Source of the DNA: Flavobacterium humi
GTDB lineage: Bacteria; Bacteroidota; Bacteroidia; Flavobacteriales; Flavobacteriaceae
Assembly (NCBI RefSeq): GCF_004745595.1
Contig: NZ_SRLH01000007.1
Coordinates: 4,769-68,768 of the forward strand
Length of the DNA: 64,000 nt
Reading direction: 5' to 3'
The position numbers and the translations under genes were made by a program. The first letter of the stretch is position 1, and the number at the start of each line of letters is the position of its first letter. Under the pieces are notes generated by a model that saw nothing but the letters and a program-made list of their open reading frames with translations, was not told where the DNA came from and searched no databases. Of this stretch, positions 35,680 through 43,608 are shown in pieces.

Positions 35680-36270
35680 TTATGATTTTTGAAGCGCGTT
35701 ATGGTAGTGTTCCTGTGTGCAAAAAGCCAAATGGGCTGTTTTGTGTGGGAGTTCGATGATTTTTTGGTATTCGAAACCTGCTTTTTGGTTGAGCAGGTGG
35801 ATCTTGTCGTTCCTCACATCGGGTTCTACCACTATCCGTTTCACATCAGCATGGCTGAAAAGAAAATCCATAATGACCGTAAAAACATTCCAGGTAAAAT
35901 TTTTGATAGGTGTTTTGGCAGGAGCAACAAGTATGTGCATGCCTTTATCGCCTTTGTCAACGGTATAATAATTCCCGATCAGGTCTTCCGACGGATTATA
36001 GCATTCCAGCAAAAAAGCAGTTTCCGAATTGAACAATCCCATATATACTTTTGAATGTTTGAGTATATTTTGGTAAGCGGTTTTTACTTCTTCCAAAGAA
36101 AATCCGGTCATGCCCCAGTATACGGCATAATCAAGGTTTACCCATTGGTGTACCAGTTCCAGGTCGGTTTCGGGATCTATCGGGCGCAGCTCGAAAAGAC
36201 CTGTTTGCAGCACTTCCTTCTGAAAAACCACCGTTTGAGCAGTCGGGTTGGTATTTGTTGTCATGGTCAT
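35680..36270 (-). CDS. GNAT acyltransferase of siderophore synthesis (IucB-like)
   Basis: A 196-residue N-acyltransferase of the IucB/AlcB type, expected to acylate an N-hydroxylated diamine with acetyl- or succinyl-CoA. Motifs: ELRPIDPETDLELVHQWVN, YWGMTGFSLEEV, LLECYNPSEDLIGNYY and RIVVEPDVRNDKIHLLNQKAGF. It is a paralogue of the N-terminal part of the fusion gene immediately upstream. With the synthetase it forms a second acyltransferase-synthetase unit. Confidence 0.87.
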   Translation of the reverse strand: MTMTTNTNPTAQTVVFQKEVLQTGLFELRPIDPETDLELVHQWVNLDYAVYWGMTGFSLEEVKTAYQNILKHSKVYMGLFNSETAFLLECYNPSEDLIGNYYTVDKGDKGMHILVAPAKTPIKNFTWNVFTVIMDFLFSHADVKRIVVEPDVRNDKIHLLNQKAGFEYQKIIELPHKTAHLAFCTQEHYHNALQKS

Positions 36271-36276
36271 TTTTTG

Positions 36277-38673
36277 CTATACGGTTATTTTTTTAAAACT
36301 CGCTATCGGGTTTTGCAGTTTCCCCTGGAATTGCAAAAGGGCCACAGGGTCATCCAGGTCAATCATGGTCTTGTTGTTGTTTAGTTGAAGGCGGTTCAGG
36401 CACGACAGCTGGAATTCAGCAGTAAAAAGGTCGTAACGCTCGAATTTGCTTTCCAAATGCGGATGTTCCTCCTGGTATTCATGAATGCAATCTGCTACAC
36501 CTTGCCAGAAATCCTCTTCGTTGTACGCAGCATGTTCCACTAAAATAGCTGACATAAAACGGAAGAAACCATCAAAGATATCAATGAAAACAGATAGCAA
36601 TTTTACCTCTTCAGGCACTTCGGCATACATCCTGCTGAGGTTCTCCGGCAATGCAATGTCCGGGTTGAGGATTACGGCTTCTTCTGTAATGTCTTTCATA
36701 AAGGATCTCACAGGAATATTGTTTTCAAATCCTAAAATGATGTTTTCCCCATGCGGCATAAAGACGAGGTCATATTGGAAAAAACAGTGCAGTAATGGGC
36801 TTAAATAGGTCCTGAAATACTCCTGCAGCCAATCATAGGTATTCAGCCCGGCAGCTTTGATGATCTCCGGCAGCAAAGCATTTCCTTGCGTATCGACATG
36901 CAATAACGAAGCCATGGTCATGAGCCGCTCGTTTTGGTTTAGGAAAGGCACTGGGCTCTCCCGCCATAAGGAAGCCAGCATTTTATTGTACGGATTGTGT
37001 TTCCCGAATGCTTCAAAATAAGGATTGATGTAACTCACCGAAGCCACTTCGCCTAACATCGCAAAGCCTGTTTTGGTAAGGTAGGTATCTTTGGAAAGCA
37101 GGTTTTCGAGCCACTCGGCCATTTGCGGTGCAGAACCCAGGTAATATACCGGAAGGCCCCTCATAAAACCCATGTTCAGGATGGATACCGATGTTTTGGT
37201 ATAATGTTTTCCCGGATTGCTGGTATTGAAGAGCGTCCGGATGGATTGCTGCGCCTGGTACAGGTCCGGGCCATAACCCAGGCAGACGAGTTTGCTGGAA
37301 GCCAGTTCGGGAGAAAAAAGATTAGCCAGTTTGTTGAACCATTGCCATGGATGTACCGGGATAAAATAGTAGTCGTTTGGCGAGAGGCCCCTTTCCAGCA
37401 ATACGGTATTGAAAAGGGCAATAGTATCCTGGTCCAGTTCCTGGCGGATCAAAGTGTCGTACGGAAGGGCTTCTGTACCTGCATAAACTGTTCTGTCCCG
37501 ATGGCCCGCGAGCCACAATATCCGGAACGGATTCCCGGTTTCGGGCGTATAAGCCACATAATCCATCGTGTTGAAACCGATTCGGCCGTTGTTGGCCACA
37601 AATCCGGGATGGCCTTCCGTCATGGCTTGTTCTATCGTCTGGAAATCGGCGGTGGCCAATTCTTTTGCCGTAGGGCTGGCCTTTAGGAGCTTGTAAGCAC
37701 TGCCATACAAAGTGCTGGTGATTTCTTCAATATAAGAAGGCAGGATTTCTTTTGAAATGCCCAGGCTTTCCTGGAATTCGGTTATAAAAAGAACGGCATC
37801 TAAAGGAAGAACCGCATTGTTTTTTGTTTTGGTTATTGAAAGCGGCTCAATATGCCAATGGTTCAGCGCGAGCAGTTGTGCCTTAAACCGGTATTCTGCA
37901 GATTGGTCATTGGACAGTAAGGAATAATGGCTCCATTTGCCGTCCTGGTTTTCTTTTTTGGGCTGTACCAACAGTTCGTGCGAAAACTCGCAAAGGGCTT
38001 TGCGTACCAGCAAACGGTTTGCTTTTTCCCAAACTTCCGGCTGGATATGTGCAATGGCTTGGTGTGGGTGCTGTATTTGATTCTCAAGGTTCATAGTAGT
38101 GTTGCTAAGGATGTAATGATTTATTTTTTGGATAAATTGTTCTCGGGTGCAAAAGGCCAGTTTCGCGGTTTTATGGGGGAGCGATACTATGGCTCCGTCT
38201 TCGAACCCGACACGGTGGCAAATGGCAAACATCTTTTTGTTCCGGATATCCGGTTCCACGACGATGCGCTGTACGGTAAAATCACTAAAGACGAACTTCA
38301 GGATGGTGCTGAAAATATGCCAGGTAAACTGGTGTACAGGTTGTTCGGCCGGAGCCACAATCACATGGATGCCGCAATCGTATTTTTTTACAGTATAATA
38401 ATTGCCAATCAAGTCCTGCTGAGGATTGTAGCGTTCCAGAAGGAAAGAAACCGTCCCGTTTATGGTTCCGGTAAAAACATCGGAATGGGTTATTATCTTT
38501 TGGTATTCGGCCCGGACTTCTTCCAGGCTTTTGCCCAACATTCCCCAATATTGCGCATATTCCTGATTGACCCAGTGATGCAGTATCGGGATGTCTTTTT
38601 CCATATCGAACGGGCGAAGTTCTATGGAGCCGAAACCGGCAATGGTAGCAGAGAAAACTACTTTCGTATTCAT
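36277..38673 (-). CDS. Fused acyltransferase-NIS synthetase (BibC-like)
   Basis: A 798-residue two-domain protein starting MNTKVVFSATIAGFG. A longer frame running upstream only shadows the membrane-protein gene. Residues 1-193 are an IucB-like GNAT domain (RIVVEPDIRNKKMFAICHRVGF). From Met194 (ATG at 38094) a 605-residue NIS synthetase follows (EGHPGFVANNGRIGFN, HPWQW, KTSVSILNMGFMRGLP). The junction has no extra linker. An acyltransferase-synthetase fusion is known for BibC of bisucaberin synthesis, which N-succinylates and then dimerises hydroxycadaverine; a similar role is likely. Internal initiation at 38094 could also yield the free synthetase. Confidence 0.88.
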   Translation of the reverse strand: MNTKVVFSATIAGFGSIELRPFDMEKDIPILHHWVNQEYAQYWGMLGKSLEEVRAEYQKIITHSDVFTGTINGTVSFLLERYNPQQDLIGNYYTVKKYDCGIHVIVAPAEQPVHQFTWHIFSTILKFVFSDFTVQRIVVEPDIRNKKMFAICHRVGFEDGAIVSLPHKTAKLAFCTREQFIQKINHYILSNTTMNLENQIQHPHQAIAHIQPEVWEKANRLLVRKALCEFSHELLVQPKKENQDGKWSHYSLLSNDQSAEYRFKAQLLALNHWHIEPLSITKTKNNAVLPLDAVLFITEFQESLGISKEILPSYIEEITSTLYGSAYKLLKASPTAKELATADFQTIEQAMTEGHPGFVANNGRIGFNTMDYVAYTPETGNPFRILWLAGHRDRTVYAGTEALPYDTLIRQELDQDTIALFNTVLLERGLSPNDYYFIPVHPWQWFNKLANLFSPELASSKLVCLGYGPDLYQAQQSIRTLFNTSNPGKHYTKTSVSILNMGFMRGLPVYYLGSAPQMAEWLENLLSKDTYLTKTGFAMLGEVASVSYINPYFEAFGKHNPYNKMLASLWRESPVPFLNQNERLMTMASLLHVDTQGNALLPEIIKAAGLNTYDWLQEYFRTYLSPLLHCFFQYDLVFMPHGENIILGFENNIPVRSFMKDITEEAVILNPDIALPENLSRMYAEVPEEVKLLSVFIDIFDGFFRFMSAILVEHAAYNEEDFWQGVADCIHEYQEEHPHLESKFERYDLFTAEFQLSCLNRLQLNNNKTMIDLDDPVALLQFQGKLQNPIASFKKITV

Positions 38674-38684
38674 AGCTTTTTGTT

Positions 38685-39791
38685 TTAATATAGTGAAGAG
38701 GCCAGGGGTTCTTTTTTCAGGGATTTTTTCACTTGTTTCTTTATTTTGTTGTATAGGACCTGGATGCTGATTGAAAGGCTTATAATCACCGGAATCAGCA
38801 AAAGGATGGTCGTTTGCGTATGGCTCCAGAACCCGATGAGGTACATGCCCCAATTGATGGCCGTCCATTGTATGACATACAAACTGGTTACATGCTTGCT
38901 GCAGAAAATGAGCGAACGGAATATTTTATTCGGCTTGACCGAGGTTACCATAAGGTTCGTCAGCCAAAGGAAAATTAGGTTGAGCCCCATCAGTAAAATA
39001 CTTCCGCCAGGACCCAAATGGTAATAATCCCCGAAATGGTAATCATAATTAAGAAAGTTGCATATGATTCCGATACTTAGGAAAACACTGCCCACGAGCA
39101 GCATTTTTTTGAAGAACAGCGGTTGGTTTCCTTCTAGTTCTTTATACCATCTTCCAAAAAACATGCCTAGCAGGATGAATGAAGCCCATGGGAAAACAGG
39201 GAAATAAACATTGAACTGGTTGCTGAAAAACAGGTCGCAGAGGTAATGCAAGCCTTCAACCCCAAACCTGAAACCGCTCAGTTCTTTCGAAATCGACGCG
39301 ATAAGCAATGCGATGGCCAGCGGCACATATTTGTTTTGGCTGAAATGATTGATCAGTCCCATCAAAAAGAGCGTCAGTCCCGCCAATTGCAAGATATCGC
39401 CCAACAGCAAAAAGAAGACACCGGTCCTGAACGTCCCTGAAGCCAGGCCGTACGCTTGTACAAAAGCATCGGGCAGCCCTCCAAAGAAAAGCTCCGGAAC
39501 CAGGAACTTTAAAGCATTCATCCCATAACCGACACCCAAAATATAAAGCCCCCGTTTGCATACTGATTGAAGGGATTGCCGTCTTGACAATACAAACGAA
39601 ATGCCCATGGTCACCAGGAACATCGGTGTCCCTTTCCCGACAAGGAGGATGAATTTTCCCAGCAGGGATTCTGTTTGCGTTGGGATGTCCCCGTAAATTA
39701 GCATGGTATGGATCATCATCATCAGGATGACGCTCAAGCCCCTGGCTATGTCAATGGCTAAAATCCTATTGTTGTTGTATTCTTTTTCCAT
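38685..39791 (-). CDS. Polytopic membrane protein, DUF1624/acyltransferase-like
   Basis: A 368-residue membrane protein with about ten hydrophobic segments. It starts ILAIDIARGLSVILMMMIHT, the pattern of the DUF1624/heparan-glucosaminide acetyltransferase-like and OpgC-like membrane acyltransferases, including the conserved Asp-x-x-Arg-Gly and a buried His. It lies inside the siderophore operon (2 bases after the hydroxylase, 11 before the fusion). It could acylate an intermediate, export the product or recycle it; none of these can be decided from sequence. Confidence 0.7.
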   Translation of the reverse strand: MEKEYNNNRILAIDIARGLSVILMMMIHTMLIYGDIPTQTESLLGKFILLVGKGTPMFLVTMGISFVLSRRQSLQSVCKRGLYILGVGYGMNALKFLVPELFFGGLPDAFVQAYGLASGTFRTGVFFLLLGDILQLAGLTLFLMGLINHFSQNKYVPLAIALLIASISKELSGFRFGVEGLHYLCDLFFSNQFNVYFPVFPWASFILLGMFFGRWYKELEGNQPLFFKKMLLVGSVFLSIGIICNFLNYDYHFGDYYHLGPGGSILLMGLNLIFLWLTNLMVTSVKPNKIFRSLIFCSKHVTSLYVIQWTAINWGMYLIGFWSHTQTTILLLIPVIISLSISIQVLYNKIKKQVKKSLKKEPLASSLY

Positions 39792-39793
39792 GG

Positions 39794-41122
39794 TTATGAA
39801 AGTGTTTCGATTGGTTCTTCGATTAATTCATGGTCAGCGATGCCAAATTGCTGGAAAGCGATTCGGGTTTCAATCGGATAATGCTCCACTCCGGTAAGTT
39901 CCCGGATGATATAGGAATTCCTGTAGCAGGCCATTCCCAGGTCCGGGGTTACAAAACCATGGGTATGCAATTCGGCGTTTTGTACAAAAATCTCATTCCC
40001 GGCCGTATCGATGGCATAGTTGCGATGGGCATCAAAACGTCCTTTTTCGTCCCAGCGGATGCGGGAAGCGATTCCTTTTATAAATCCCGGAAGCTGGTAA
40101 TGGTAACCCGAAGCCAATACTAAAGCATTGGTGGTATGGCGATAACGCTTGTGTAGCTCATCATGGTAAAATTCCAGTTTAAAAGCTTCGGAAGTGGGAT
40201 CATAAATAGCTTTGGTACATTCCGAATTGGTTTTTAGGCTGATTTTGATGTCATGGCTGATTTTTTTGGTATAAATCGAAGTGAAGATCCCGTCAATAAG
40301 GTCTTTGTTAATCCCTTTGTACAGATGCTTTTGCCTGGCCAGCAGATCTTCTCTTTTCTGCGAAGGCAATTGGTAAAAATAATCCACATACTCAGGAGAA
40401 GTCATTTCCAGCGTCAGTTTGCTGTAATCCATCGGGAAGAAACGTGGAGATCGCGTAATCCAATGGAGTTTGTAACCATGGATTTCTATTTCCTGCAACA
40501 GGTCATTGAAGATTTCGGCGGCACTCTGCCCACTGCCCATAATGGTGATTTCTTTTTGGCTTTGAAGATGTTCTTTGTGTTGCAGGTATTCGGATGAATG
40601 AATGGCTTTGCCTTTCAATCCTTGACATGATTTAGGGATATAAGGTACGGTTCCGGTCCCAAGCACTAGTTTTTTGGCCGTATAAATGGTGGCTGCTTTG
40701 GTTTGGGTGCACTGGGTTGTCACGATATAAAGTTTATGGATAGCATCATAGTCAATATGCGTTACTTCCGTATTAAAATGGATGTTAGGCAATTTGGCCG
40801 CAGCCCATTGGCAGTACTGGTTGTATTCATTGCGCAGCAAAAGGAAATCTTCCCGGATGTAAAACGAATACATTTTCCCTTTTTCCTTGGCATAATTCAA
40901 AAAACTGAAAGGGTTTGTCGGGTCGGCCAAAGTAACCAGGTCGGCAAGGAAAGGAATCTGGAGGGTGGTATCCTGCAAAAGCATTCCCGGATGCCAGTTG
41001 AAAGAGTCGTTTTTATCAAAAAACAATCCGTTGAGGTTTGCTATAGGTGCGGTAAGGCAGGCTAATCCAAGATTGAACGGGCCCACGCCAATGGCAATAA
41101 AATCGTATGCGGTATTTTTCAT
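39794..41122 (-). CDS. Lysine/ornithine/diamine N-monooxygenase
   Basis: A 442-residue flavin N-hydroxylase of the IucD/PvdA/DesB family that makes the hydroxamate nitrogen. FAD motif IAIGVGPFNLGLACL at residues 9-23, NADPH motif ITIMGSGQSAAEIFNDL near residue 200, and the C-terminal LVLASGYHYQLPGF. The adjacent group II decarboxylase argues for a decarboxylated diamine (cadaverine or putrescine) as the substrate, as in desferrioxamine-type pathways, but lysine or ornithine cannot be excluded. It is 6 bases after the decarboxylase gene. Confidence 0.9.
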   Translation of the reverse strand: MKNTAYDFIAIGVGPFNLGLACLTAPIANLNGLFFDKNDSFNWHPGMLLQDTTLQIPFLADLVTLADPTNPFSFLNYAKEKGKMYSFYIREDFLLLRNEYNQYCQWAAAKLPNIHFNTEVTHIDYDAIHKLYIVTTQCTQTKAATIYTAKKLVLGTGTVPYIPKSCQGLKGKAIHSSEYLQHKEHLQSQKEITIMGSGQSAAEIFNDLLQEIEIHGYKLHWITRSPRFFPMDYSKLTLEMTSPEYVDYFYQLPSQKREDLLARQKHLYKGINKDLIDGIFTSIYTKKISHDIKISLKTNSECTKAIYDPTSEAFKLEFYHDELHKRYRHTTNALVLASGYHYQLPGFIKGIASRIRWDEKGRFDAHRNYAIDTAGNEIFVQNAELHTHGFVTPDLGMACYRNSYIIRELTGVEHYPIETRIAFQQFGIADHELIEEPIETLS

Positions 41123-41128
41123 TGTAAA

Positions 41129-42658
41129 TTAATTGTTTGAGGAATAATGCTGGCCGTGGTGTACAATCATTTCGATGATTTCTTCAATATCTGTTGCAGT
41201 AGTCAGCGGGTTTAAGAATGTAAACTTGAGGTATACGGTTTGGTTTACTTTGGTACTTGTAATAATGGCTTTCCCTTCATTGAAAATGGCTTTCCGGATG
41301 TAGCTGTTCAGGTTGCAGTACGAAGAATCATTGCCGTTATAAGGCGTGTACCTAAAAACAACGGCACTTATTTCGGGTTGGTTCAAAACTTCGAAATCGC
41401 TCCTGTTTTGAAGCAGCTGCGCCGTAAACTGTGCATTTTCAATAACCGAATCCATAAACTGGCCCAAGGTATCGGCACCCATCACCCGGAGTGTCATCCA
41501 GAGTTTCAGGGCGTCAAACCTGCGGGTTGTTTGTATGGATTTTTTGACCATGTTCGGGATACCTTCGTCTTCCTGTTCTTTCGAATTAAGATAATCCGCA
41601 TGGTATTTGATATAATCCACGAACGATTTGTCCCTCATGAAAAAACCGCTGGAACTTACCGGCTGGAAAAATGTTTTGTGGTAATCAATCGTTACCGAAT
41701 CCGAAAGGCCGATGCCCATAAGTTTCTGTTTGTGCTTTTTACTCAGCAGAAGCCCGCCGCCGTAAGCCGCATCCACATGGAACCATAAGCTGTTTTCTTT
41801 AGCAATAGGAGAAATGTCCGTTAGCGGATCAATCGAACCGAAATCTGTAGTGCCGGCTGTTCCTACAATGGCTATAGGGATATTGCCCAGTTCTTTTTGT
41901 TGTTGTATTGTTTTTTTAAGCGCGTTTACATCCATTTTGTAATTTTTATCCACCGCTACAGGAACCACTGCATTTTGCCCCAGACCTAATAAACTTAGGT
42001 TTTTCTTGAGGCTGAAATGACTGATTTCCGAACACAATACCTTAAATTTATTGGCCTCAGAAGGCAATCCGTCCATTTTAGGATCCATGTTGTAATGGGT
42101 TTTTATATAATGGTCCCTGGCCAAAAGCAGCCCCATTAAGTTGGATTGTGTCCCGCCGCTGGTAAATATCCCGTCGCCATTGGTAGGATATTGCAATTTC
42201 CGAAGGGTCCATTCGATAAGTTTCAATTCGATAAAAGTGCCGCCGGTGCTTTGGTCCCAGGTATCCATCGAGGAATTTAAAGAAGAGATAAAAGCTTCTG
42301 CCACAAGGGTTGGAGTCAGGATCGGGCAATTCAGGTGTGCAATATATTTGGGATGATGGAAATTGATGACATCGTTTACATACAGCTCTTTTAGTTCTTC
42401 CAATACATAATCGATTGAATGTTGCTGGTCGTCGTACAAGGAAACGGCATCGCATTTTTCCTTTAGGGAAGATAAGGAAGCGCCACTGAACGGTTTTTCA
42501 TTTTCCAGAAGATGATTGCTGATCATCCTGACTGCTTTTGCCATACTTTCCTGGTAAGCAGCCACAGATTTTTTATTGTTTGAAAAGAGGTATGTGTGGG
42601 TTTTGTTTTCCCTGATAGACTTCTCCAAATCAATACTTAAAGGCTCTTGTAAGTTCAT
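41129..42658 (-). CDS. PLP-dependent amino acid decarboxylase (DesA/DDC-like)
   Basis: A 509-residue group II PLP decarboxylase. PLP-binding Lys328 in DYHKTFFQP, the cofactor Asp296 in FHVDAAYGGG, and TSGGTQSNLMGLLLARD near residue 166 are all intact. Relatives decarboxylate lysine, ornithine, 2,4-diaminobutyrate or aromatic amino acids; in this operon it should supply the diamine for the hydroxylase. It is the first gene of the six-gene siderophore operon and follows a good promoter with a palindrome in the leader. Confidence 0.9.
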   Translation of the reverse strand: MNLQEPLSIDLEKSIRENKTHTYLFSNNKKSVAAYQESMAKAVRMISNHLLENEKPFSGASLSSLKEKCDAVSLYDDQQHSIDYVLEELKELYVNDVINFHHPKYIAHLNCPILTPTLVAEAFISSLNSSMDTWDQSTGGTFIELKLIEWTLRKLQYPTNGDGIFTSGGTQSNLMGLLLARDHYIKTHYNMDPKMDGLPSEANKFKVLCSEISHFSLKKNLSLLGLGQNAVVPVAVDKNYKMDVNALKKTIQQQKELGNIPIAIVGTAGTTDFGSIDPLTDISPIAKENSLWFHVDAAYGGGLLLSKKHKQKLMGIGLSDSVTIDYHKTFFQPVSSSGFFMRDKSFVDYIKYHADYLNSKEQEDEGIPNMVKKSIQTTRRFDALKLWMTLRVMGADTLGQFMDSVIENAQFTAQLLQNRSDFEVLNQPEISAVVFRYTPYNGNDSSYCNLNSYIRKAIFNEGKAIITSTKVNQTVYLKFTFLNPLTTATDIEEIIEMIVHHGQHYSSNN

Positions 42659-42670
42659 TGTTTCGTTTTA

Positions 42671-42687
42671 TTTAGATTGATTCTAAA
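42671..42687. promoter_or_regulatory. Iron-box-like palindrome before the siderophore operon
   Basis: TTTAGA and TCTAAA form a perfect 6-bp inverted repeat with a 5-bp spacer, 12 bases before the decarboxylase ATG and just downstream of the predicted start of transcription. A repressor here would block the operon. Assignment to Fur or a DtxR-like protein is inference. Confidence 0.55.
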
Positions 42688-42699
42688 ATATTAATGAAG

Positions 42700-42730
42700 C
42701 AAAATTACTGTCGGCCTCGACTATAGGCAA
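42700..42730 (-). promoter_or_regulatory. Promoter of the siderophore operon
   Basis: Minus strand TTG (42730-42728), a 20-base spacer and TAATTTTG (42707-42700), a full match to the Bacteroidota -33/-7 pattern. An imperfect hairpin near 42762-42799 further upstream may end the preceding regulator gene. Confidence 0.65.
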
Positions 42731-42798
42731 TACTATAATTGTAGGAAAATACCTAATTTATATAAGGTACTCCACCTACTATAAATAGGGTAGGGGTA

Positions 42799-43431
42799 TT
42801 ATTTAATTTTGTTTTTTAGCGCATAAAGTATGATCTCTGAGGTAGAATTCACCCCGATTTTCTTCATAATGTTTTTTCTGTGTGTCCTAAAAGTATGAAT
42901 GCTGATAAACAATTCGTTGGCGATGGAATTGCCTTTGTTTCCTTTGGCAATCTGCCTGACAATTTCAAGTTCACGGGGCGTTAAGTGCAAGCCTTTGCCG
43001 TTATCCATTTCAAAAAACCGATCCACCATGAGGCTGTACACTTCCGGGCAGACATAACGGCCGCCTTTTTCGATTTTGGCCAGGGCGTCAATAATAAATT
43101 GCTCTTCGCAGTTTTTGCTTACATACGCATTGATCCCGCTTTGCAGCAACAATGATATGTTTTGCTGGTTTTGACAATCCGTAATAATGATCACGCAGCA
43201 CTCCGGATGTGTATTTTTGATCAGGCTGATATCAGAAGTTTGGAAACCGTGCACTTTTTGCGGATCGATAACCAATAAATCAACGGGTTGTTTTTTAAGC
43301 TGCCGGAACACAGTGGCCCGGTCATGCAATTCTTGAATTTGTGAGTGTTGGAGGTGCTTTTGCAGTACATGTTTCAAACCAATCCTATGGAGGCATTCCT
43401 TATCAGCTATGACGATATTCTTGAAGAACAT
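42799..43431 (-). CDS. LuxR-type response regulator
   Basis: A 210-residue NarL/FixJ-type regulator: receiver domain with the phospho-acceptor Asp56 (LLVIDPQKV) and C-terminal LuxR HTH (LTPRELEIVRQIAKGNKGNS then IANELFISIHTFRTHRKNIM). It lies 140 bp upstream of the siderophore operon on the same strand and could regulate it. No sensor kinase gene is adjacent, so it may be an orphan regulator. Confidence 0.85.
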   Translation of the reverse strand: MFFKNIVIADKECLHRIGLKHVLQKHLQHSQIQELHDRATVFRQLKKQPVDLLVIDPQKVHGFQTSDISLIKNTHPECCVIIITDCQNQQNISLLLQSGINAYVSKNCEEQFIIDALAKIEKGGRYVCPEVYSLMVDRFFEMDNGKGLHLTPRELEIVRQIAKGNKGNSIANELFISIHTFRTHRKNIMKKIGVNSTSEIILYALKNKIK

Positions 43432-43550
43432 TTGTATTAATTTAGACTGGATAAAAATAACAAATATTTGCCACCCGCTATATTATTTTTGGAAGTATTT
43501 TTCTTCAAATGTAAGATGGCGATAGATTACGGTTCCGGTTGAAGCATTGA

Positions 43551-43589
43551 CCAAAAAAATAGCCCTGACGTTTCCGAAAGGGCTATTTT
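43551..43589 (-). terminator. Intrinsic terminator of gcvP
   Basis: AAATAGCCCT and AGGGCTATTT form a 10-bp perfect stem with a 12-nt loop; on the minus strand six T follow. Confidence 0.85.
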
Positions 43590-43608
43590 GAATGGTATGG
43601 GCTACAGA

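Noticed and set aside
38674..38868. 65-codon N-terminal extension of the fusion siderophore enzyme
   Set aside because: It overlaps the end of the membrane-protein gene and has no family similarity; the domain starts at MNTKVVFSATIAG (38673).
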